Of a stretch of DNA of 58,546 bases, positions 26,422-33,854 are shown piece by piece. The stretch comes from Bacteroidales bacterium M5 (GTDB taxonomy: Bacteria > Bacteroidota > Bacteroidia > Bacteroidales > Muribaculaceae), in assembly GCA_001689535.1 (NCBI GenBank), contig LUJP01000028.1, positions 1 through 58,546 on the forward strand, given 5' to 3'. The position numbers and the translations under genes are program-made. The notes beneath the pieces are model-generated. The model was not told the origin of the DNA. It saw nothing but the letters and a program-made list of their open reading frames with translations, and did no database searches. Position 1 is the stretch's first letter; each line of letters opens with the position of its first letter.

Positions 26422-27009
26422 TTATTTCTTTTTCTTCTTTTTCTTTCCTGACGGTTGAGGAGCTATCTTATATTCCCGCAGAGGCATTGAGGCAGCATCA
26501 ATGATGATTGCACCATGCGACATTTCGGCAAGATCGGCAAAAATTTTTGCATCCTCCACGTCGTTATTCAGCGCCATAAGCAATTTTTTCATCTGGTTGG
26601 CAATAAGCTTCACCAATTCGAGCCGTTCTTCACCCTCCTCCATCGCTGCAGCTGAATCAATGAGGCGTGGAAGAATCGCACCGTAATGCCTGAAGCGTAT
26701 CATATTCTTGCCATAGCCAACCGGGTCCGGGGCTGATTGGAGATTGTCGGGACGAATAACCTCGTAGGGCCAGTCAATATCCAGCTGGAAGTCGGACATA
26801 ATTGCAAGGTGATCCCACAGGCGCCGTTCGTATCCCTCTTCATTTTTGATTTCTGGGAGCAATGACGTCATGGTAGATATTATCTCGCGCGCACAAGCAT
26901 TCCTTTCCTCGCGATCCTCAATAGAACGACAGTGGTCAACCATCTTCTGAACGTTTCGGCCGTATGCGGAAAGCGTCAGGGGCTTTTGACGGGTGTTATA
27001 TGTGAGCAT
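26422..27009 (-). CDS. DUF4290 family protein
   Basis: 195 residues. MLTYNTRQKPLTLSAYGRNV at the N-terminus and MIRFRHYGAILPRLIDSA in the middle match DUF4290, a Bacteroidetes family of unknown function. The protein is helical and ends in seven consecutive lysines encoded by an A-rich tract. It is the first gene of the operon, starting about 10 nt after the predicted transcription start. In other Bacteroidales I recall this gene next to murA and rimM; here murA is elsewhere. Confidence 0.85.
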   Translation of the reverse strand: MLTYNTRQKPLTLSAYGRNVQKMVDHCRSIEDREERNACAREIISTMTSLLPEIKNEEGYERRLWDHLAIMSDFQLDIDWPYEVIRPDNLQSAPDPVGYGKNMIRFRHYGAILPRLIDSAAAMEEGEERLELVKLIANQMKKLLMALNNDVEDAKIFADLAEMSHGAIIIDAASMPLREYKIAPQPSGKKKKKKK

Positions 27010-27025
27010 ATCCTATATTTTTTTT

Positions 27026-27056
27026 CAAAGATAAGCCTTTTTTCGCAAAGAGCAAA
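27026..27056 (-). promoter_or_regulatory. Promoter for DUF4290-rimM-proS-HU operon
   Basis: On the minus strand TTTG (complement of 27053-27056) and TATCTTTG (complement of 27026-27033) are separated by 19 bp, a good Bacteroidetes -33/-7 match. The inferred start near 27019 leaves a very short leader before the ATG at 27009. Confidence 0.65.
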
Positions 27057-27151
27057 AGCTCTATTGAACATACTCTGCGCCATTTAACTTTTTTAAGAGA
27101 AGAAAAAGGCTTGGATGAAAATGGACTCGCGAACTGATTGCTTTACAAAGT

Positions 27152-27191
27152 TTAGAGCCGGGGCGATAACACTTTGTCGCCCCGGCTCTAA
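27152..27191 (-). terminator. Hairpin terminator after fabG
   Basis: Perfect 15-bp inverted repeat (27152-27166 with 27177-27191, GC-rich core GAGCCGGGGCGA) and a 10-nt loop, 37 bp after the fabG stop. The T-tract on the minus side is weak, so it may act by stem strength or as a 3' stabiliser. Confidence 0.8.
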
Positions 27192-27227
27192 TTGATGTTA
27201 GCGTTATATGGTTTCGGACTATGGAGA

Positions 27228-27974
27228 TTACATATTCATACCTCCGTCAACCTGAATTACCTGGCCGGTAACGTAGCTTGACATGTCGCTCGCAAGGAAG
27301 GTGGCTACATTGGCGATATCCTCTACCTTGCCTCCACGGCGAAGAGGAATTTTCTTGGCCCATTCTTCGCGGACCTCTTCGGGAAGGGCGGCAGTCATGG
27401 CAGTTTCAATAAAGCCGGGGGCAATAGCGTTGGCGCGGATTCCACGTGAGCCGACTTCCTGTGCAATACTCTTGGCAAGTGCGATCAGGCCGGCTTTGGA
27501 GGCAGCGTAATTGGACTGTCCGGCGTTTCCGTGTACACCTACGACAGATGCCATATTGATTATGCTGCCTGAACGCTGGCGAAGCATGATGGGAAGAACG
27601 GCGTTGATGAAGTTGAACGCACTTTTGAGATTGACGTTTATCACGGCATCCCACTGCTGCTCGGTCATTCTCATCATCAGGCCATCCTTAGTGATGCCGG
27701 CATTGTTGACCAGGATATCGATAGATCCAAAGTCTTCCTTTACTTTGGCTACAACTTCTTTAGTCTGATTGAAATCAGCAGCATTTGATGCATATCCTTT
27801 TGCTTTCACTCCGAAAGCTTCGATTTCTTTTTCGGTCTCCTTGCCATTTTCGTCTATAACAAGGTCGGTAAATGCAATGTTGGCTCCTTCTGACGCGAAT
27901 TTGAGAGCGAGAGCCTTGCCGATACCGCGGGCTGCGCCTGTGATAAGGGCGGTTTTTCCTTCAAGTAACTTCAT
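27228..27974 (-). CDS. fabG: 3-oxoacyl-[acyl-carrier-protein] reductase
   Basis: 248-aa short-chain dehydrogenase. The NADP-binding motif TGAARGIGKAL lies at residues 12-22, NNAG near 90, and the catalytic Ser...YAASK near 155-160, with PGFIETAMT and the C-terminal VTGQVIQVDGGMNM typical of FabG. It reduces 3-ketoacyl-ACP in fatty-acid elongation. It follows a TetR gene by 17 bp on the same strand, so the regulator and fabG are probably cotranscribed. Other SDR activities cannot be fully excluded, but motif and length fit FabG well. Confidence 0.95.
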   Translation of the reverse strand: MKLLEGKTALITGAARGIGKALALKFASEGANIAFTDLVIDENGKETEKEIEAFGVKAKGYASNAADFNQTKEVVAKVKEDFGSIDILVNNAGITKDGLMMRMTEQQWDAVINVNLKSAFNFINAVLPIMLRQRSGSIINMASVVGVHGNAGQSNYAASKAGLIALAKSIAQEVGSRGIRANAIAPGFIETAMTAALPEEVREEWAKKIPLRRGGKVEDIANVATFLASDMSSYVTGQVIQVDGGMNM

Positions 27975-27991
27975 ATTATTAAGTTTATTCG

Positions 27992-28591
27992 TTAGATAGT
28001 TTCCTGCTTTTTTCTTAGTCCTGTTACGATAAAATCAATCATGTTCCTGCATATTTCATCGGGGTCGGCGCCGAAAGATTCAAACATACCGTTACTTTGA
28101 AGGTAGTCGGATGCCTGGAAGGCGAGGGTGTGCAGCCAGGGGAGTTTCTGAGCCTGCACGGCGTCGAACACACCTGTCTCGACACCCTGATGTAAAAGAG
28201 AGGTGAATAGCGCGCGTTCCTTTACGAGCGCGAGCTGATTGATGCGTATGTTCCTTCGATGATCTCTGGTAAAGAGCATGTGGGCTTTGCTCTCCACGCG
28301 AGGAATTGACTGGTTAAATACCTTAAACCGCAATTTCAGATAGGCACGGAGCTTTTCTTCCGGCTCAAGGTCGGACAAAACCACTTCCTGGAGGCGACTT
28401 ATTATAGCATCGCTCTGCTTTTCAACTACGGCATTGAATATTTCCCTCTTGTTTTTGAAGTAGGTGTAAATTGTACGTCGCCCCTTGTCTGAGGCGGCCG
28501 CTATATCGTTCATGGTGGTATTTTCTACACCTTTATAGACGAATAGCTGTCTGGCAACTTCTATTAATTTGTCGCGGGTTTTACTTACCAT
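27992..28591 (-). CDS. TetR/AcrR family transcriptional regulator
   Basis: 199 residues from MVSKTRDKLIEVA; the longer frame from 28729 is rejected because it would overlap the dacB promoter region and adds unlike sequence. The N-terminal HTH (FVYKGVENTTMNDIAAASDK, then RRTIYTYFKNKREIFNAVV) is a clear TetR DNA-binding domain. The C-terminal ligand domain is not recognisable. Placed directly before fabG and divergent from dacB, it may respond to fatty-acid or acyl-CoA signals, which is inference. Confidence 0.9.
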   Translation of the reverse strand: MVSKTRDKLIEVARQLFVYKGVENTTMNDIAAASDKGRRTIYTYFKNKREIFNAVVEKQSDAIISRLQEVVLSDLEPEEKLRAYLKLRFKVFNQSIPRVESKAHMLFTRDHRRNIRINQLALVKERALFTSLLHQGVETGVFDAVQAQKLPWLHTLAFQASDYLQSNGMFESFGADPDEICRNMIDFIVTGLRKKQETI

Positions 28592-28759
28592 AACAGTCGC
28601 TCTGGTGATCCGGGAAATGATTTCGGCCGCGAAGTTACTAAAAATATTGCTATATATAATTAAAATTTGAGTAAATGGGAGGCGAGAAAAGGCAATATCG
28701 TGGGTGGCTACGCAATAGATTCTTTTCATAGAGAGGATGCCGTTTTAATATTTATTGGG

Positions 28760-28790
28760 TTGACAGATTCAAAACAAGGGTGTAAATTCG
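28760..28790 (+). promoter_or_regulatory. Probable promoter for dacB
   Basis: TTG at 28760-28762 and TAAATTCG at 28783-28790 (one mismatch to TAnnTTTG) with a 20-bp spacer, 20 bp before the ATG at 28811. The position supports choosing that start codon over the upstream in-frame one at 28667. Confidence 0.55.
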
Positions 28791-28810
28791 CGTTCAATTT
28801 TCACTTTCCT

Positions 28811-30163
28811 ATGTCAAGATTTTTTTTCAATATCATATCTGCTGTATGTTTTGTCGTTATAGCAACAAATCCGGCAACAGCCCAATATGTGAACCGCCTT
28901 GAATCAGCCGGTTTTAATACAGATAAAACATCAATTTATATAGAAGATCTAAAAACCGGGGAAGTTGTGCTCGATCTTAACGGCGAGCTGCCGCTTATGC
29001 CGGCGAGTGTAATGAAAATTGTCACAGCGGCTTCAGTGCTTTCAAGTGGCGATTCTTCTGCGAGGTTCAGAACCAGAGTGACTACTAACGGGACAATTGA
29101 AAATGGCATTCTTAAAGGCGATATAATATTATATGCTTCAGGGGATCCGACTGTTGAATCCGCCTTTTTCCCCTCTACGGCCGGCATCACGGACAGTATC
29201 GCGGAAAAGATTGTTTCCATGGGAGTTAATATGATAAATGGAGATGTGATAATCAGCTATCCTTCATGGATGGAAGAACCGGTGCCTGCAGGGTGGAAAG
29301 ATACTGACTTGATAAGGCCTTACGGTACGGGGTATCATGCTTTTAATTATGCTGATAACAGAATGGCTATTAAATTCCCTTCTTTGAAAACCAATCCTCC
29401 CGTTCCTGATGGTACAGTCAAATTTATACGAACTCAAAAAGGCTTTTCGATAAATCGGAACAGAACAACCAATGCCATCAAAGCTTCGGGTAGAGTGTTA
29501 AAGCGAGGGCGAACCGAAATTACATCAAACCCAAATCCACAAGCGAGTTTCAGCTTAAAGCTTAAAGAGACACTTAATGATAGGGGAGTGAAAATTAGCG
29601 GAATCAAGAGCAATAATGCGGAGGGTGACGAGACAGAATTATACATTAACGAATCGCCCGAGATTATAGATATTTTACGAAGCATGATGCACAGAAGCGA
29701 CAATTTGTATGCAGAAGCCATGCTTAATACGCTCGCTTCCGGTGGCAGGGAAAAAGCCCTTGATGTCGAGAGGGAAATCTGGTCGAATAGAGGCGCTGAT
29801 ATTAAGGATATCAGTATAAAAGACGGCAGCGGCCTGTCGCGTGACAACAGGCTGACGGCATATTTTCTGGCCGATGTACTATCATGGATGGCAGCTAACC
29901 ATAATGAGAATAATGTTTTTGTGAATCTGTTTCCGCTTGCGGGTCAGGAAGGAACCGTAAAGCGATTCTTGAGTGATACTGATCTGGAGGGTGCTCTTGT
30001 GGTTAAATCGGGCAGTGTCAACGATGTACAGTGCTATGCCGGATATCGGTTGGATGAAATGCAGAACCCGTCGCATTTGATTGTAATAATGTCGAATGAC
30101 TTTGGATGCTCCAGAGCAGCTTTAAAAAAATATCTTCAAAAACTTCTAATCGAAAAATTATAG
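28811..30163 (+). CDS. dacB: D-alanyl-D-alanine carboxypeptidase/endopeptidase, PBP4 family
   Basis: 450 residues from MSRFFFNIISA, which begins a signal peptide; the upstream ATG at 28667 would put 48 unlike residues before it. Penicillin-binding motifs are complete: SxxK as ASVMK near residue 72, SDN in HRSDNLYAEAML near 295, and KSG as VVKSGSVND near 398. This is the peptidase S13 family with a large inserted domain between SxxK and SDN. It trims or cleaves peptidoglycan peptide cross-links in the periplasm. Followed after 32 bp by the acidic protein gene. Confidence 0.95.
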   Translation: MSRFFFNIISAVCFVVIATNPATAQYVNRLESAGFNTDKTSIYIEDLKTGEVVLDLNGELPLMPASVMKIVTAASVLSSGDSSARFRTRVTTNGTIENGILKGDIILYASGDPTVESAFFPSTAGITDSIAEKIVSMGVNMINGDVIISYPSWMEEPVPAGWKDTDLIRPYGTGYHAFNYADNRMAIKFPSLKTNPPVPDGTVKFIRTQKGFSINRNRTTNAIKASGRVLKRGRTEITSNPNPQASFSLKLKETLNDRGVKISGIKSNNAEGDETELYINESPEIIDILRSMMHRSDNLYAEAMLNTLASGGREKALDVEREIWSNRGADIKDISIKDGSGLSRDNRLTAYFLADVLSWMAANHNENNVFVNLFPLAGQEGTVKRFLSDTDLEGALVVKSGSVNDVQCYAGYRLDEMQNPSHLIVIMSNDFGCSRAALKKYLQKLLIEKL

Positions 30164-30171
30164 TACCTTTG
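30164..30171 (+). promoter_or_regulatory. Possible -7 element before the acidic 263-aa gene
   Basis: TACCTTTG matches TAnnTTTG and starts one base after the dacB stop, 24 bp before the next ATG. No -33 box at the usual distance. Confidence 0.4.
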
Positions 30172-30195
30172 TAGGCTCTTACAAACATTCTGATT

Positions 30196-30987
30196 ATGGC
30201 AAATAAAGCTGACGAATTACTGAAACAGTGCCTCGAGATTGAAGGCATGCTTTCTCTGATCTCGACCAGGGAGGATACAGCCCCTGACGTTGTGTATGCA
30301 ATGCTGAAAGATAAAGTCTCTTTATTGGAAGCTTCCGTAAGGAATCTGTGTGAATCACGCGGATCTCATACCGAAAAAGAAGACGGTACAGAGATGCCAA
30401 ATGACGGGGATGCTATAGCTGCTGCCACTCAGTTGGAGGAAAGAGAAGATGCATTTGAGAATACGGAAGAAACGGTTTCGGACTGCGAGGTTTCAGATGT
30501 GCAGGCTGATGACGATATAGAAGTGGAGCTTGTCTACTCGGAAGAGCAGTCGGATGAAATGGGCGAATCCGATATGTTTGTTGAATCTCCAAGCGATTTT
30601 ATTCCATTAGAAAATGTATCTGAATCATTTGAAAGTGACAGCTCGTTTGCTGAGGAACCGAAGTTGATAGAAGAGAGTGAAAGCACTGCGGAAGTTGCAA
30701 TGCCTGCCACTGCGGAGAATCTCAATGCTGAAGAGGATGATGACCAGGAAGTTCCTCCCGTTCTTTCAGACCGATTCGTTGAGTTCACGCTCAATGATAA
30801 ATTCCGCTTCCGCAGAGAGCTCTTTGGCAACAGTGATATTGATATGAACGAGGCGCTCGATGTTGTAGATGCCATGACCAGCCGCGAAGAAGTAGAGGAT
30901 TACTTCTATAACGATATGTGTTGGGATCCGAATAATGAAGATGTGAAGGATTTCATCAGAATCGTTACGGCCAAATTCACGAACTGA
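30196..30987 (+). CDS. Acidic low-complexity protein, unknown function
   Basis: 263 residues. N-terminal helix region (MANKADELLKQCLEIEGMLS) with a second predicted helix, then about 120 residues dominated by Glu, Asp and Ser, then a compact C-terminal domain from SDRFVEFTLNDKFRFRRELF to DVKDFIRIVTAKF that looks conserved and folded. No signal peptide and no Cys-rich motif. I recall similar acidic proteins between cell-wall genes and rsmI in Bacteroidales but know of no function. Ends 35 bp before rsmI. Confidence 0.75.
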   Translation: MANKADELLKQCLEIEGMLSLISTREDTAPDVVYAMLKDKVSLLEASVRNLCESRGSHTEKEDGTEMPNDGDAIAAATQLEEREDAFENTEETVSDCEVSDVQADDDIEVELVYSEEQSDEMGESDMFVESPSDFIPLENVSESFESDSSFAEEPKLIEESESTAEVAMPATAENLNAEEDDDQEVPPVLSDRFVEFTLNDKFRFRRELFGNSDIDMNEALDVVDAMTSREEVEDYFYNDMCWDPNNEDVKDFIRIVTAKFTN

Positions 30988-31022
30988 TTATATTTGTTAA
31001 GGAGAATTTAATTGGAATAAAT

Positions 31023-31754
31023 ATGTCTGGGACACTATTTATGGTTCCGACTCCCGTGGGGAATCTTGAGGATATGACCCAACGGGCTATAACCACATTG
31101 CGAAATGCCGACCTGATTCTAGCCGAAGACACGCGGACATCGGGAATGCTTCTTAAGCATTTTGGCATCGATACTCCAATGTCAAGTCATCACAAGTTCA
31201 ATGAACATTCCACCGTGGAGGGTCTGGTGGGAAGGCTTGAAGGTGGGGAAAATATAGCTCTTATAACTGATGCCGGTACTCCAGGTATATCTGACCCGGG
31301 ATTTCTTTTGTCGAGGGAATGCCGGAGAAAGGGGATAGATGTGGTGACCCTTCCGGGTGCTACGGCATTTGTTCCTGCGCTGGTGGATTCCGGTTTGCCT
31401 TGTGAAAGGTTCTGTTTTGAGGGCTTTCTTCCCCCTAAAAAAGGAAGGTCAAAAAGGCTCAGTGAGATAGCCGAGGAAAAAAGAACCGTAATAATTTATG
31501 AGTCTCCTTTGCGGCTTTTGAAGACGCTTGAACAATTGAAAGAGGTCTGTGGTGAAAACCGTCCGGCTTCGGTGAGCCGGGAGATATCCAAGCTTCATGA
31601 GACGACTGTCCGTGGAACTTTGGGCGAGCTTTTGGCGTTTTATTCCCAAAACAACCCTAAAGGGGAAATTGTTATAGTGGTGGGGCCGTCGGAAACCGAG
31701 ACCCAGACGGTTCCTCATAAAAACAAATACAAAACGTTTCAAAGCAATAAATAG
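31023..31754 (+). CDS. rsmI: 16S rRNA 2'-O-ribose C1402 methyltransferase
   Basis: 243 residues of the tetrapyrrole-methylase-like SAM fold. Motifs: VPTPVGNLEDMTQRA near residue 8, LAEDTRTSGMLLKHFGI near 35, ITDAGTPGISDPG near 80, and LPGATAFVPALVDSGLP near 108, all typical of RsmI. It methylates the ribose 2'-OH of C1402 in 16S rRNA. The C-terminus is basic. The lipoprotein gene follows after 18 bp. Confidence 0.96.
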   Translation: MSGTLFMVPTPVGNLEDMTQRAITTLRNADLILAEDTRTSGMLLKHFGIDTPMSSHHKFNEHSTVEGLVGRLEGGENIALITDAGTPGISDPGFLLSRECRRKGIDVVTLPGATAFVPALVDSGLPCERFCFEGFLPPKKGRSKRLSEIAEEKRTVIIYESPLRLLKTLEQLKEVCGENRPASVSREISKLHETTVRGTLGELLAFYSQNNPKGEIVIVVGPSETETQTVPHKNKYKTFQSNK

Positions 31755-31772
31755 TTAAAAACGAAGAAGATT

Positions 31773-32651
31773 ATGAACAAAAGTTTTATTGCGTCCGTGG
31801 CAGTAATCATGGCTCTGTCCGTCGGCTCATGTACCAAAAATTCAAAAGAAGAGACCTCTGCCAATGACACCACCATTACAATGACAAAGGATGAACTCGC
31901 GTTTCGCGTTGCAACCCAGGATAGCCTTCTTTCTCTGCTGAATGATATCTCATCCGATATGATGCAGATTAAAAGTATGGAATATATTGTTGCGACTCCT
32001 TCGGCTGTCAATGGCGAATCTACATCTAAACGTCAGCAGATAAAGAATGATATGGCGGCAATCAGCGAGGCTCTCGCTCAGCGTCGTCAGAGACTTGAGG
32101 AACTGGAGAAAAAACTTAATGAATCCGGCAATAAGAATACCACACTGAACAAGACCATCCAGAGTCTTAAAGATCAGATAGCTCAGAACCAGGAGATGAT
32201 CAATACTCTTAATGAACAGCTCAAGGCCGCCAACATTAAGATTGCTGAACTCAACACTACGGTTGATTCACTCCATTCGACAGTAGCGACGGAGAAAGAA
32301 AGTCGTGAGCAGGCCGAACAGGAGGCTGTGACTCTCACTAATGAGCTGAATACCTGCTATTATGCTCTCGGCTCCAAAAAGGAACTGCAGGCCAATAATA
32401 TAATAAAAACCGGCTTCCTCAGAAAAACAAAAATCATGCAGGGGGATTATGAACTGTCATATTTCACTCATGCAGATAAGCGCACACTCAAGCAACTTCC
32501 TCTTCACAGCAAGAAAGCTAAGGTCATGACTTCTCAGCCTTCTGATTCTTACCGCATAGATGAAGCGGCCAACGGGGAAAAGGTATTGGTTATTACTAAT
32601 CCGAGCCGTTTCTGGACAGCCTCGAATTTCCTCGTGGTTCAAATAGATTGA
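31773..32651 (+). CDS. Coiled-coil lipoprotein, unknown function
   Basis: 292 residues. A signal peptide with lipobox places the lipidated Cys at residue 20 (ALSVGSC). Residues 85-200 form a long heptad-rich coiled coil (LEELEKKLNES, LKDQIAQNQEMINTLNEQL, LNTTVDSLHSTVATEKESRE), and the C-terminal 80 residues form a small domain with KTGFLRKTKIMQGDYEL and TNPSRFWTASNFLVV. Bacteroides has a lipoprotein of this design annotated as a collagen-binding adhesin (Cbp1-like); this could be a member, but I cannot confirm it. Follows rsmI by 18 bp. Confidence 0.78.
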   Translation: MNKSFIASVAVIMALSVGSCTKNSKEETSANDTTITMTKDELAFRVATQDSLLSLLNDISSDMMQIKSMEYIVATPSAVNGESTSKRQQIKNDMAAISEALAQRRQRLEELEKKLNESGNKNTTLNKTIQSLKDQIAQNQEMINTLNEQLKAANIKIAELNTTVDSLHSTVATEKESREQAEQEAVTLTNELNTCYYALGSKKELQANNIIKTGFLRKTKIMQGDYELSYFTHADKRTLKQLPLHSKKAKVMTSQPSDSYRIDEAANGEKVLVITNPSRFWTASNFLVVQID

Positions 32652-32735
32652 GATTAATATTACCTTATAGTTCAAAGATGTCGTTCCGATTGTTTTCGGG
32701 GCGACATTTTGTTTTAGAGTAATGATACCCATAAG

Positions 32736-32766
32736 TTGTCCTTATAAATAAAAAATGCTAAATTTG
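32736..32766 (+). promoter_or_regulatory. Promoter for ftsY-rimO-menF-SGNH-MBOAT
   Basis: TTG at 32736-32738 and TAAATTTG at 32759-32766, spacer 20 bp, a strong Bacteroidetes promoter match. The inferred start near 32773 leaves about 120 nt of untranslated leader before the ftsY ATG. Confidence 0.7.
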
Positions 32767-32781
32767 CACATTAAAGCAACA

Positions 32782-32844
32782 GACTCCAACCGGAGTCGGA
32801 CTATCAGATGCGCCTATGGTGCAGGATGTGTAAAACGCATGTCC
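32782..32844 (+). other. Structured leader upstream of ftsY
   Basis: Within the ftsY 5' leader, a 6-bp stem GACTCC/GGAGTC (32782-32787 with 32792-32797) is followed by a compound stem in which GGAC (32798-32801) and ATGCG (32808-32812) can pair with CGCAT (32836-32840) and GTCC (32841-32844). An 18-codon reading frame (32808-32864, starting MRLWCRMCK) runs through it. Could be an attenuator or a structured mRNA leader; no known riboswitch class is recognised. Confidence 0.4.
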
Positions 32845-32891
32845 GGCAAATCCGAGCAGAGTAAAATCAAGTATTTGACCAGTAATTTACT

Positions 32892-33854
32892 ATGGGTTTA
32901 TTCAACTTTTTTTCCAAAGAGAAGAAACAGACTCTTGACAAAGGCCTTGAAAAGACCAAGACCGGTGTGTTCAGCAAAATAGCCCGTGCAATAGCCGGGA
33001 AAAAAACTATAGATGATGATTTTCTTGATAATCTTGAGGAGATTTTCATCACCAGTGACATAGGCGTAGAAACGACTCTTAAGATAATTGAGCGTCTTCA
33101 GGCAAGAGTAGCTCGAGATAAATATGTGAATTCCTCAGAGCTAAATTCTCTTCTAGTTGACGAAATATCACAGCTCCTTGGTGAGAACGAGGAGGAGATT
33201 CAGATAGAGGATTTTACGGTACCTCATACCGGCAATCCTCATGTCATCATGGTGGTGGGCGTGAACGGCGTAGGTAAGACAACTACTATCGGAAAGCTTG
33301 CCGCGCAGTTTAAGAAAGCCGGCAATAAGGTGATGCTTGGCGCCGCCGATACATTCCGAGCGGCTGCTGTGGAGCAACTTGATGCGTGGGGTGAACGTGC
33401 CGGTGTTCCGGTGGTAAAGCAGAAGCTTGGTGCCGATCCGGCTTCTGTGGCATTTGATACCCTTCAGAGCGCCAAAGCCAACAATATGGACGTAGTAATC
33501 ATTGATACAGCAGGACGTCTTCATAATAAGAAGGGGCTTATGGATGAGCTTACAAAAATCCGCAATGTGATGAAGAAGGTTGTTCCTGACGCGCCCCATG
33601 AAGTGCTGCTGGTATTAGACGGTAGCACGGGACAGAATGCATTTGAACAGGCCAAACAATTTGTCGCAGCCACTCAGGTCAATGAGCTGGCAATAACCAA
33701 ACTTGACGGCACAGCCAAGGGCGGAGTTGTTATCGGTATCAGCGATCAGTTCAAGATCCCGGTTAAATATATCGGCCTGGGCGAAGGAATTGATGATCTG
33801 CAGGTGTTCCATAAAAAAGAGTTCATAGAATCACTCTTTGGCGATAAGAAATGA
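32892..33854 (+). CDS. ftsY: Signal recognition particle receptor FtsY
   Basis: 320 residues, NG domains only; the acidic A domain of E. coli FtsY is absent, as in many bacteria. GTPase motifs: G1 VGVNGVGKTTTIGKLA near residue 118, the AADTFRAAAVEQL segment, G3 IDTAGRLHNKKGLM, and G4 ITKLDGTAKGGV. It receives ribosome-SRP complexes at the inner membrane. The stop overlaps the rimO start by 4 bp (ATGA), so the two are translationally coupled. The N-terminus MGLFNFFSKEKK looks membrane-interacting. Confidence 0.97.
   Translation: MGLFNFFSKEKKQTLDKGLEKTKTGVFSKIARAIAGKKTIDDDFLDNLEEIFITSDIGVETTLKIIERLQARVARDKYVNSSELNSLLVDEISQLLGENEEEIQIEDFTVPHTGNPHVIMVVGVNGVGKTTTIGKLAAQFKKAGNKVMLGAADTFRAAAVEQLDAWGERAGVPVVKQKLGADPASVAFDTLQSAKANNMDVVIIDTAGRLHNKKGLMDELTKIRNVMKKVVPDAPHEVLLVLDGSTGQNAFEQAKQFVAATQVNELAITKLDGTAKGGVVIGISDQFKIPVKYIGLGEGIDDLQVFHKKEFIESLFGDKK

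Noticed and set aside
28667..28810. N-terminal extension of dacB from the ATG at 28667
   Set aside because: It would place 48 unlike residues before the signal peptide, and the candidate promoter lies at 28760-28790.
32798..32864. Possible SRP RNA before ftsY
   Set aside because: The conserved SRP core with its GGAA tetraloop and asymmetric loop is missing, and the segment lies in an mRNA leader.
32755..32982. 75-aa open frame across the ftsY leader and start
   Set aside because: It runs out of frame into ftsY, starts within the promoter and has no family features.
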